NCBI GenBank assembly: GCA_002314885.1
Contig: DCHT01000036.1
Location: 1-64,000 of the forward strand
Reading direction: 5' to 3'
DNA from: Bacteroidales bacterium UBA1745
GTDB lineage: Bacteria > Bacteroidota > Bacteroidia > Bacteroidales > UBA932
Length of the DNA stretch: 64,000 bases
Shown here: positions 34,886-42,240 of the stretch, piece by piece
How the letters are laid out: every line of letters starts with the position of its first letter
Numbering within the stretch: the first letter of the stretch is position 1
Translations under genes and position numbers: made by a program
Notes under the pieces: generated by a model
Seen by the model: the letters and a program-made list of their open reading frames with translations, nothing else
What the model was told of the DNA's origin: nothing
Database searches by the model: none

Positions 34886-35908
34886 TTACATTTTTGCGAG
34901 CCTTGGCTCGAGGATGGCGGTCAGCTGAGCGTTTTCCAGAAGGAAACCGTCGTGGCCGAATGCGGAGTTGATCACATAGTATCCGCAGCCCGGGATGGCC
35001 TTTGCGAAAGGCTCCTGCTCCACGGTCGGGAACATTCCGTCACTGTCGATGCAGATGACGCAGCTGTCGGCCTTGATGGTGGCGAGGGCGGCCTCAACGC
35101 CTCCCCTGCCGCGGCCCACGTTGTGGCTGTCGACGGCGTATGTGAGGTACCAATATGAATAGGCGTCGAAGCGCTTGACGAGCTTGTCGCCCTGATATCT
35201 CTCGTAGGATGCAGCCCTGTCGGCGAAGAGGGTGTCCTCCTCCTTTTCGGACTGGGTGAGCACGTAGCCGGCGAAACTGCGATAGGTCATAAGGGCCTGT
35301 GCGCGGGCGCATTTGAGACCTGCGGCGCCACCGTCGAGGCTCTCACACGCACGGAAAGTCTGGTCGGCCTCAAGGGCCAGGCGCTGGCACTCGAGGCCTG
35401 CGGTGTCCCAGGCGTTCACCCTTGCGCAGGTGGCCAGGAATACGGCCTGCTTGATGACCTCCGGCTCCATAATCGCCCACTCGACAGCCTGGAAGCCTCC
35501 GATTGAACCGCCCACGATGAAGTCGATAGCCTCGATTCCGAGGGCCTTGCGCAGCAGGATCATAGCCCTGACGATGTCGCGCACGGTGGTCTTCGGGAAG
35601 TCGAAATAGAAAGGCTTGCCGGTCTCCGGATTAGTCGATGCCGGGCCGCTGGAGCCGTATGGAGAGGTGAGCATATTGGCACAGATGACGAAATACTTCT
35701 CCGTGTCAAACAGCTTTCCGGGGCCCACCAGCTGTGGCCACCACTCCTCCGGATCGGAATTCGCAGTCAGGGCGTGGGTGATCCACACGACCTTGTCCCC
35801 CTTCGCGTAAGGCCTGTCGGAACAGTGATACGCGACGGTGATTCCCGGCAGGCATCCGCCCGCCTCGAACTCGAACTTCTCCTGGAATGTATATGAGTGC
35901 TTCTGCAT
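34886..35908 (-). CDS. metX: Homoserine O-acetyltransferase
   Basis: A 340-residue alpha/beta hydrolase-fold acyltransferase. The ATG at 35908 is selected by the typical N-terminus ('FEFEAGGCLPGITVAYH'), a short A/G-rich RBS and a good promoter just upstream; an in-frame extension to 36580 is spurious. The nucleophile elbow is 'VGGSIGGFQAVEW' (Ser135), with 'HALTANSDP' and a C-terminal 'SAFGHDGFLLE' supplying the catalytic His. It makes O-acetylhomoserine for MetY. The 20-base leader is too short for a SAM riboswitch. Confidence 0.93.
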   Translation of the reverse strand: MQKHSYTFQEKFEFEAGGCLPGITVAYHCSDRPYAKGDKVVWITHALTANSDPEEWWPQLVGPGKLFDTEKYFVICANMLTSPYGSSGPASTNPETGKPFYFDFPKTTVRDIVRAMILLRKALGIEAIDFIVGGSIGGFQAVEWAIMEPEVIKQAVFLATCARVNAWDTAGLECQRLALEADQTFRACESLDGGAAGLKCARAQALMTYRSFAGYVLTQSEKEEDTLFADRAASYERYQGDKLVKRFDAYSYWYLTYAVDSHNVGRGRGGVEAALATIKADSCVICIDSDGMFPTVEQEPFAKAIPGCGYYVINSAFGHDGFLLENAQLTAILEPRLAKM

Positions 35909-35928
35909 CTTTTTAAATGAATAATCTA

Positions 35929-35959
35929 CAAATTTGGGAATTATATTCAATAATTCAAA
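35929..35959 (-). promoter_or_regulatory. metX promoter (-33 TTTG, -7 CAAATTTG)
   Basis: On the - strand, TTTG (35959-35956) and CAAATTTG (35936-35929) are separated by 19 bases. This is the Bacteroidetes layout, with one mismatch (CA for TA) in the -7 box. The transcript start would lie about 15-20 bases before the metX ATG. Confidence 0.6.
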
Positions 35960-35971
35960 GCGCGAAGGTGA

Positions 35972-35998
35972 CGCACAAGTAGTGCCACTACTTATGCG
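35972..35998. promoter_or_regulatory. Palindromic operator-like site between metX and a divergent lipoprotein gene
   Basis: A perfect 8-1-8 inverted repeat (AAGTAGTG C CACTACTT, 35977-35993) extends with one mismatch to 12 of 13 base pairs over 35972-35998. It lies upstream of the metX -33 box and across the -33 region of the divergent promoter at 36010. It is not followed by a U-run, so an operator is more likely than a terminator. Confidence 0.6.
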
Positions 35999-36009
35999 CC
36001 AAATTTTGC

Positions 36010-36017
36010 TATCTTTG
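36010..36017 (+). promoter_or_regulatory. Bacteroidetes -7 element
   Basis: TATCTTTG, ending 5 bases before the ATG at 36023. The usual -33 position is filled by the palindrome at 35972-35998, consistent with regulated transcription. Confidence 0.6.
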
Positions 36018-36022
36018 CCGCT

Positions 36023-37315
36023 ATGAAACGAAGCCTCTACACCATACTTACCGCGCTGCTCTGCCTCTCTCTGGCAGTGCGCTGCGCCGAACCGATGCCG
36101 ACGCCGCCGGACGACCCCGACGAGCCGGAAATCGTGGATCCTACCGAACCGACTGATACCACCGGCAAAACTGATCCAGAGACACCTCCGACAGATCCTA
36201 CCGACCCGGAGACCCCTCCGACCGACCCAACGGACCCTACCGACCCAGAAAAGCCGGCCGACCCGACCGTCATCGTGCTTGACCCAGGCGCGACCAGGGG
36301 CACCACCGACTACAAGCCGCAGCATCCTGAACTCATCCACGAGGTTGCGTACAACGACTTCTACAACACCGTCCAGGATGAGCTGGACGAGTACGGCAAC
36401 GTCGATTACGTGATTGCGCAGGGCAACGGCACCGCCTGGCCTCTGCTGCTCGAAAACGGCCACATACGCTTCTACCAGGGCAACAGCAAGGGCGGCGGAT
36501 ACATACGCGTACGCTCGAAAAACGGGGCGAAACTGCTCGAGGTGGGCGTAGGTTCCGCGACGGACACCAAGATTGCCCACTCGCTCAACGGCAAGGCCGC
36601 CAAGTCCGAGACCAAGACCGTAAAGGCTGGCGAGATGTACAAGGTAGAAAGCCTGGAGAACTGCACCGAGGTGAAGTTCTACTGTATGGGCACCACCCAG
36701 AGCGAGCGCTGGGAGATGGACACCATCTATGTGAAGTATCAGGGCGGCTTCGTCGAGTCCGACTTCTACGAGCCCGAGGCCGAGTATGGCCCGCTCGTGC
36801 AGGTAAGCTATCCTTTTGAGGAGAACTTCGACAAGGACTTCCCTACTACCGAGAAGCCTTCTTATTATAAATACGGACTCACCGCAGGCCGCGAAAACAT
36901 CAACTGGACCACCTGGTTCGGCTCTTTCTCCTGGCAGAACCCTATCGAGGGCGGACAGTCCGCACAGCTGCGCGTCTATCAGGAAGAGGACGACTACGAC
37001 CAGGATCAGTTCGGCAGCCTGAAGACCGAATTCTTCCTCAAGGGCCTCTCAAAAGTCTCCTTCAAGTACTACTATTCCGAGTTCTGGTGCAAGGCGACCA
37101 TCTCCTACTGCGAATTCGGCACGACCGATTGGCACAATCCGCAGCAGATCGGCCTCGCCAAGTACGCCGACCGCCAGACCGTCCAGGAATTCACTTACAT
37201 CCTCGACGAGGGCAAGACCCACGACGCCAAGATCCGCATCGCGATCGACCCCGCCACCGGCCAGCCGACCAGCGGCCACTACGACTTCTACTTCGACTGC
37301 TTTAAGTTTGAGTAG
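36023..37315 (+). CDS. Lipoprotein with Pro/Asp/Thr-rich stalk, function unknown
   Basis: A 430-residue lipoprotein (lipobox …LAVRC, Cys21). After the lipid anchor comes a low-complexity stalk (about 24-85) built of 'DPTDPETPPT'-type units, which would hold the rest away from the membrane. Two beta-rich regions follow: about 95-245 ('GHIRFYQGNSKGGGYIRV', repeated Lys/Thr strands) and about 255-430 ('YPFEENFDKDFP', 'FFLKGLSKVSFKYYYSEF', 'GHYDFYFDCFKFE'), the latter like a carbohydrate-binding jelly roll. I do not recognise the family. It converges on the SGNH hydrolase gene with a 5-base gap. A surface glycan-binding role is possible. Confidence 0.7.
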   Translation: MKRSLYTILTALLCLSLAVRCAEPMPTPPDDPDEPEIVDPTEPTDTTGKTDPETPPTDPTDPETPPTDPTDPTDPEKPADPTVIVLDPGATRGTTDYKPQHPELIHEVAYNDFYNTVQDELDEYGNVDYVIAQGNGTAWPLLLENGHIRFYQGNSKGGGYIRVRSKNGAKLLEVGVGSATDTKIAHSLNGKAAKSETKTVKAGEMYKVESLENCTEVKFYCMGTTQSERWEMDTIYVKYQGGFVESDFYEPEAEYGPLVQVSYPFEENFDKDFPTTEKPSYYKYGLTAGRENINWTTWFGSFSWQNPIEGGQSAQLRVYQEEDDYDQDQFGSLKTEFFLKGLSKVSFKYYYSEFWCKATISYCEFGTTDWHNPQQIGLAKYADRQTVQEFTYILDEGKTHDAKIRIAIDPATGQPTSGHYDFYFDCFKFE

Positions 37316-37320
37316 GTCAA

Positions 37321-38160
37321 CTACCTGGTGTAGTATTCAGTGCCGATGAAGCCGACCTGGCTGAACGCCTTCATATTGTGGCGGATGATCCAGTCGATGT
37401 AGTTGAGCATCATCCAGGCGGTTAGGTCGTAGCCTTGGGCATTCAGATGCCCTCTCAGATAGAAATTGCTGCGGAACTCCTTGTCAGAGTAGTCCGGGGC
37501 ATATTTGTACAGGTCGATTACGTATGTCTCCGGGAATTTGTCCGCCATTGACCTGATGAGTTCGTTGAATGGGTCCACGCCTTCCCTGCCACGCGGCATC
37601 GTGACCACGAAAATCTTGCAGTCAGGCTGGATGGAGCGTACCTTTTCGATGATGGAAGGGTACCATTCGCTGAAGACCTCAATGCCGCTCTTCTTTATGT
37701 CGTTGACGCCGAGGGCTATCACGTATGCCTGTTTCGGGTCAGTCTTGGCATCGATATTATTGTTCTTGTTCTGCTTGCCGTCCCAGAACAGTGCAGCCCA
37801 TCTTTCCGCCCTGAGGCCGCCGCAGGAGTAGTTGTCGCCCTGCGCACCCATATAGGCACACATCCTCTGGCCCCACGAGTATTCGTACATATCGAAGTAC
37901 TTCTTTCCGGTGGAGTCCGCATATTCGAACTCGCCGCTGCAGAGGGAGTCCCCTATGAAACCCCACTTGTGAATGATGCCGCAATAGCCAGGCTGCTGAC
38001 GTATTCCGCCCGCAAGAGGCACGTCGTCGCTGCGGTCATTGGTGATCATAGGCCATTCCACACAGTTGCGCCAGCTTGTGTAGCTTTCGGCGGATTCGTT
38101 CTGTGCATTGCACGCAAGTGCAGCGCAGAATACGCATATTGAGAGTATTATTCGCTTCAT
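37321..38160 (-). CDS. SGNH/GDSL-family hydrolase (probable carbohydrate esterase)
   Basis: A 279-residue exported enzyme (signal peptide ending about residue 20, '…LACNAQ'). SGNH blocks are visible: block I 'GFIGDSLCSG' (Ser72), block II 'SCGGLRAERW', block III 'VIALGVNDIKKSG', and block V 'FYLRGHLNAQGYD' with the catalytic His. Relatives remove acetyl groups from polysaccharides. It is the last gene of the - strand operon, 14 bases after the fimbrillin-GH5-phosphatase gene, so it probably trims the same glycan. The C-terminus 'EYYTR' is typical of this Bacteroidota subgroup. Confidence 0.87.
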   Translation of the reverse strand: MKRIILSICVFCAALACNAQNESAESYTSWRNCVEWPMITNDRSDDVPLAGGIRQQPGYCGIIHKWGFIGDSLCSGEFEYADSTGKKYFDMYEYSWGQRMCAYMGAQGDNYSCGGLRAERWAALFWDGKQNKNNNIDAKTDPKQAYVIALGVNDIKKSGIEVFSEWYPSIIEKVRSIQPDCKIFVVTMPRGREGVDPFNELIRSMADKFPETYVIDLYKYAPDYSDKEFRSNFYLRGHLNAQGYDLTAWMMLNYIDWIIRHNMKAFSQVGFIGTEYYTR

Positions 38161-38174
38161 TTCACAAATATAAG

Positions 38175-41114
38175 TTAATTATTCAGCATCAAGCTGCGGA
38201 AATCACTGAGTTGCTGCTCCGTCACCCCGTAATGAATGAGATAGTTGCAGCAGCTTTCCTGTATGGTGGAACCACCATAAGTCTCCTTGAAGGTCTTGAG
38301 CATCGTGGCGTAGTCATATTTCTCCCCTTCAATGCGGGAGCGCCAGATGTAGAAAGAGGTGAGTTCGAATTCCTTGCTCAGGTCGCTCTCGCTCAGGCCG
38401 AGCACGGCCTCCAGCACAAAGGCCATAGTTCCGGTCCTGTCGGCACCGCCGGCGCAATGCATATAGACATTCTTACCAGCCTTGACCTGCTCGTAGATGA
38501 AGGAGAAATCCTTTGCGATGGAGCTGTTGCCGGATGCGTTGGAGTAGCTGGAAGTAGAGTATCTGTTGAAGGTGACACTGCTGCCCAGGGCACTGCCAGT
38601 GATGCCGGGAAGGTCTGCATCGGCACGGAAATCCATCTCCGCACCAATACCAAGGTCATTCAGGAGCACTGCCTTGTCGGCCTCCGTAATGCTGCGTCCG
38701 CTGTCCATCTCTCCCCCTCTGAAAATGCGCCCGTAGGCCACTTTCAGGGCTTTGCCTTTGGAATCTTTATAGGAGCTGGCCCAACCGCCGATATCTCGTA
38801 CATTGTACAAAGAGGGCGCATATATCATACGCAGCTGCCCGGTCGGCCTCACCCGGCCGGAGGCTATTGTCTCCGATCCGGAAGATGTAGTGCCACTGAC
38901 GGTATAGGAATAAGTCACGCCCGGCACAAGGTTCCAGACCTTGAGGGAGCGGTCGGAACTCTGAAGGGAATAAGTCTTGGTAAAGTTTGACCCATCCGTA
39001 ACGGTCAGGGACTGGGAGGACAGGGACTTGGAACAGGTCCAGTTGAGGGTGACTGGCAGCGGATGGTCGCGACGCGGCGATGTGTAGCCACTGGCATTGT
39101 AGTAAGAGGACATAGAAGAATAGGAATAATCCCCGTCCTTGTATGTCACATTGGTCATATAAGCGTGCGCCAGCTCGTTCTCCGTGCAGACTTCCTTGGC
39201 GTCCGTCCGAGCCGGCATAGCCTCACCCCTGCGGGCGGCAAAGATGGCATCACGAATATCAATTGATGACCAGGTCAGGGTCTCACGGTCGGCCTTTTCC
39301 ATAAGTCCGTACCAGATAAAGGTCGGCATATTGTACTTGGTAGCCGTCGCGACGTAGGCGTAGGCCTGCTTGGCCCTTTCGTAATTATTGTTCTTGTCCA
39401 CCGCACCGAATTCGCCGAGTATGCAAGGAATGCCCTTCTGCACGAGGTTGTCGTAAACCCTCTTGAGGCGGGTGTTGATCTCGGTCGCCCCATATTCCAG
39501 GAATTCCTTTTCATCCTGGCTGGCATCGCTTTGGTTGTAGGCGAATCGGTATGGTGCGTATGAGTGCACATCGGCCATAAGATGGCCCTGAACGCTGTCG
39601 TTCGGCAGTACGAATGACTTGAGGGAGAGTTCGCTGGTGCTGCCCGCATAGACGGACACCATCAGGTTTCGGTAGAGGTTGTTGCCGCCGGTGGAGCGCA
39701 CCAGGTCCACAAAGTCCTGGTTCAGTTTGTTGGCGGCCGCATAGCTGGCGGCATCGGAGTTGTCCCAGTTGCAGGAAGCGTCCAGAATCTCATTGTAGCC
39801 CTGGAATATGAGTTTCGGGCCATAGCCGGCAAAGCGTGTGGCTATCTGCTTCCAAAGAAATTTGAAGCGGGCGCTGGTCTTTTCGTAGTCGGCCGGAATG
39901 GCCGTGAGCCAGCGGGTGTCCTTGCTGCCGGCATCGTGGTGGGTGTCGAGTATGCAGTAGAGGCCGCAGTCTATGATATAGTCCACGATCTCCTGAGCCC
40001 TTGCCATATATTTCTCATCCACATTGCCCGCATCATCCATAAAAGGATACCAGGTGACAGGGAAACGTATGGCTTTGAAACCCGCATCCTTGAAGGTCTG
40101 AATCAGTTCCCGAGTGACCTTAGGATAGCCCCAGCCGGTCTCGTAAGCGAAGACCTTGTCGGACGGATACTTCTTGTAATTGTACTCGCAGGCTATGCCG
40201 TGGGATTCGAGGGCTCCAGCGAGATTCCATCCCACATAGAAGTTCTGCACCGCCTCTGCCGCGCTTTCCCAGCCTTCGCCAGGAGTTTCTCCGTCCTTGA
40301 TAAACATTAGCCCGTCATCCACCGCCTCGAAGGAGTTCACATAGGCTCGGACCTGGCCGACTTCCGTGGAAACGACTTTTTCGGCATAGCGGTCAGCCGT
40401 GCGAAGCGTGAGCCTGAAGCCCTTGGACAGGGATACCGGAGCGGTCACAATGTAGTACCATTTTCCAGCCTGCAAGCATTTGCCTTCAGGGGCGGAAAGG
40501 GTGATCGACTGCACGCCGGACACAACTTTGGCAGTAGGATATTTACCGCTGAAAGTGATCTTCACCTTGCCTGCAAGGGCCTCGGAGGCATTTCCTTCCA
40601 GCGTGACGCTCTTGATGTCGGAGCGGTTCACAGTGAAGCGGATACCGCTGCAGACATTGTAGAAACTCATCACCATATTGCCGGAACGGGCCACGGCGAC
40701 GGCGGCATCCTTGGCGAAGGATCCCGCCACGGCAAGCTGCTCCGACGGTATCGAAGCAGTAATGGTGGAACCCTCGAGGGTGGCCTCTTCGCTGTACGGA
40801 TACAGACCGTAGATGTCGTCGTTCCCGAACTTGATGGCGCCCGGGAAATATCCATTGAATGAAGCGGATGACGCTGCCGAGGATATCGAACTCTTCAGCT
40901 GCGCGGATTTGTCTCCATAGAAAAATTTGATCTGGTCTCCGCCATCCCAGAACATATCTTTACCCCCTTCCTTGACGGCGGTCTTCGTCTCGAGCTTCTC
41001 GCCGAAGGACGCAGTCACAGTAATAGGCTGCATAGGCTGCTCTTCCGGCTTCTCCACGCAGGAGGCCAGCATCACAGACACGGACACCGCCGTCAGGATT
41101 CGGGTAAGTTTCAT
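38175..41114 (-). CDS. Fimbrillin-like domain + GH5 glycosidase + PTP-like phosphatase chimera
   Basis: A 979-residue lipoprotein (Cys19). Residues about 25-280 are fimbrillin-like ('ETKTAVKEGG', 'WDGGDQIKFFYGD', 'FYNVCSGIRFTV'). About 285-640 is a GH5 (GH5_4-like) catalytic domain: 'VGWNLAGALES', 'GFKAIRFPVTW', 'DTHHDAG', acid/base in 'GYNEIL' (Glu442) and nucleophile in 'LGEFGA' (Glu568). About 655-735 is FN3-like, and about 740-979 a PF13350-type phosphatase with 'NVRDIGGW', 'FRGGEM', 'AEMDFRA' and P-loop HCAGGADRTG (His886, Cys887). All three active-site sets look intact. Its chassis is paralogous to the gene at 9063 with GH5 inserted. It probably cleaves a beta-linked backbone and removes phosphate at the surface; substrate inferred. 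Confidence 0.87.
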   Translation of the reverse strand: MKLTRILTAVSVSVMLASCVEKPEEQPMQPITVTASFGEKLETKTAVKEGGKDMFWDGGDQIKFFYGDKSAQLKSSISSAASSASFNGYFPGAIKFGNDDIYGLYPYSEEATLEGSTITASIPSEQLAVAGSFAKDAAVAVARSGNMVMSFYNVCSGIRFTVNRSDIKSVTLEGNASEALAGKVKITFSGKYPTAKVVSGVQSITLSAPEGKCLQAGKWYYIVTAPVSLSKGFRLTLRTADRYAEKVVSTEVGQVRAYVNSFEAVDDGLMFIKDGETPGEGWESAAEAVQNFYVGWNLAGALESHGIACEYNYKKYPSDKVFAYETGWGYPKVTRELIQTFKDAGFKAIRFPVTWYPFMDDAGNVDEKYMARAQEIVDYIIDCGLYCILDTHHDAGSKDTRWLTAIPADYEKTSARFKFLWKQIATRFAGYGPKLIFQGYNEILDASCNWDNSDAASYAAANKLNQDFVDLVRSTGGNNLYRNLMVSVYAGSTSELSLKSFVLPNDSVQGHLMADVHSYAPYRFAYNQSDASQDEKEFLEYGATEINTRLKRVYDNLVQKGIPCILGEFGAVDKNNNYERAKQAYAYVATATKYNMPTFIWYGLMEKADRETLTWSSIDIRDAIFAARRGEAMPARTDAKEVCTENELAHAYMTNVTYKDGDYSYSSMSSYYNASGYTSPRRDHPLPVTLNWTCSKSLSSQSLTVTDGSNFTKTYSLQSSDRSLKVWNLVPGVTYSYTVSGTTSSGSETIASGRVRPTGQLRMIYAPSLYNVRDIGGWASSYKDSKGKALKVAYGRIFRGGEMDSGRSITEADKAVLLNDLGIGAEMDFRADADLPGITGSALGSSVTFNRYSTSSYSNASGNSSIAKDFSFIYEQVKAGKNVYMHCAGGADRTGTMAFVLEAVLGLSESDLSKEFELTSFYIWRSRIEGEKYDYATMLKTFKETYGGSTIQESCCNYLIHYGVTEQQLSDFRSLMLNN

Positions 41115-41125
41115 TCTGACTTATA

Positions 41126-42067
41126 TCAGTTAGCAACTACTCCGGTCATATCAACCGTAAAAGGAAGGAGGTGTCCTCTCTGGAAGTTACCCTTGCCTTT
41201 TGGAGCCGTTACATCCTGAGTGAAAGTCTGGTTGTTCACGGTCGTAACCGTGATGGTACAGGTAATCTGTGACAGATCCACTGGAGCAGTTACAAATACC
41301 ACGTTGAAATCCGATGTGGTGATGTTCATGTCCGTGACATCCAGATTCAATGTTGTGCCTTTGTCGATGTTCGCGTTTGTTGTGGCATCTGTAACCGTGC
41401 CGTCCACCTTGGCATAAAGCCGTCTTGCGAAGTACTTGCTCGCAGCGTTGCTTATCGTGACCATCTTGACCTGGTCTTCTTCCGCCAGGGCCAGATTCTT
41501 GATTTTCAAGTTACCATACGCGGCAACGTGATGGAAATTGAAATTCACTGCGGACGGGAGGGAAGGAAAAGTCTCGGTAACGGCAAACAGATCAATCAGA
41601 GGCATGCCGGCAATGTCAGTGTCGACTCCCACTGGACCCTTAGCAGTAATCTTCTGGTTTATATATGTCTTGTACTCGGTGTATCCGCTGCTGGCAAACT
41701 TGGATGGACTTGGAACGCCCGATTTGAGGTAGGTTCCGGCAAAAAAGTACAATTCCACATTCTTGTCTGCCAAGCTGTAGGTACCGTTGCCAAGTGTCAC
41801 CGGCTCCACTCCATCTGCGCTGGTAACCTTAATGGTTGAAGCCTTGTAACCAGACGGAGTTGCTGTCGGGATGGCCGCCGTCATGATTTTTTCGTCTTTA
41901 AGGAACTTGACCTGGAATGTCGAAGGATCCAGATAGGACTTAGTTTCATCATCAGCCATGGTGGCAGTAAAGCTGACTGTGTATTCAGTTTCACTACGAT
42001 TCTCCTTAGTACAGGACGCCACGATGAGCACTGCGGCCATCGGGATAATTGCAAAAATCTTTCTCAT
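41126..42067 (-). CDS. Fimbrillin-like lipoprotein of the utilisation locus
   Basis: A 313-residue lipoprotein; ATG 42067 gives signal peptide 'MRKIFAIIPMAAVLIVASC' (Cys19), so the 9-codon upstream extension is dropped. The body has the Bacteroidales fimbrillin family pattern: 'DDETKSYLDPSTFQVKF' and 'HHVAAYGNLKIKNLALAEED', then a C-terminal 'GNFQRGHLLPFTVDM'. It lies 11 bases before the GH5-phosphatase chimera. In this setting it is probably a surface glycan-binding or scaffold protein rather than a pilus subunit, which is inference. Confidence 0.75.
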   Translation of the reverse strand: MRKIFAIIPMAAVLIVASCTKENRSETEYTVSFTATMADDETKSYLDPSTFQVKFLKDEKIMTAAIPTATPSGYKASTIKVTSADGVEPVTLGNGTYSLADKNVELYFFAGTYLKSGVPSPSKFASSGYTEYKTYINQKITAKGPVGVDTDIAGMPLIDLFAVTETFPSLPSAVNFNFHHVAAYGNLKIKNLALAEEDQVKMVTISNAASKYFARRLYAKVDGTVTDATTNANIDKGTTLNLDVTDMNITTSDFNVVFVTAPVDLSQITCTITVTTVNNQTFTQDVTAPKGKGNFQRGHLLPFTVDMTGVVAN

Positions 42068-42078
42068 AACGTCAGGCA

Positions 42079-42220
42079 TTAAATTGCAGGCCATTCTTCA
42101 TCTTCATCAATAACAACAGGATCTACGGAATTGCTTCCGCACAGAGGGTGTGACAACCTCTAGCAGCTGGGTGGTAACCAGCGGGGCCTCATAGGCCTCA
42201 AGATAATCTTTTTTGAGCAT
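42079..42220 (-). pseudogene. Small accessory ORF, apparently frameshifted
   Basis: From ATG 42220 the - strand reads 'MLKKDYLEAYEAPLVTTQLL' and continues to a stop at 42107 (37 aa) with an unconvincing tail. Moving forward one base near 42146-42150 (a CCC run in 'cacaccctctg') restores '…VVTPLCGSNSVDPVVI' plus an acidic end to a stop at 42079, about 47 aa, the style of small ORF seen beside Bacteroidales surface genes (compare 2010-2171). Either a real one-base insertion or a homopolymer error. It occupies most of the 173-base gap between two lipoprotein genes. Confidence 0.5.
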
Positions 42221-42240
42221 AATAAGGGGGTATTTTTTGG

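Noticed and set aside
35909..35960. SAM riboswitch upstream of metX
   Set aside because: The likely promoter leaves only about a 20-base leader, too short for any known SAM riboswitch class.
35977..35993. Rho-independent terminator at the AAGTAGTG palindrome
   Set aside because: No U-run follows on either strand, and both flanking genes start rather than end here.
35908..36580. N-terminal extension of metX to 564 residues
   Set aside because: The added part is antisense to the stalked lipoprotein gene, crosses the metX promoter and does not resemble MetX.
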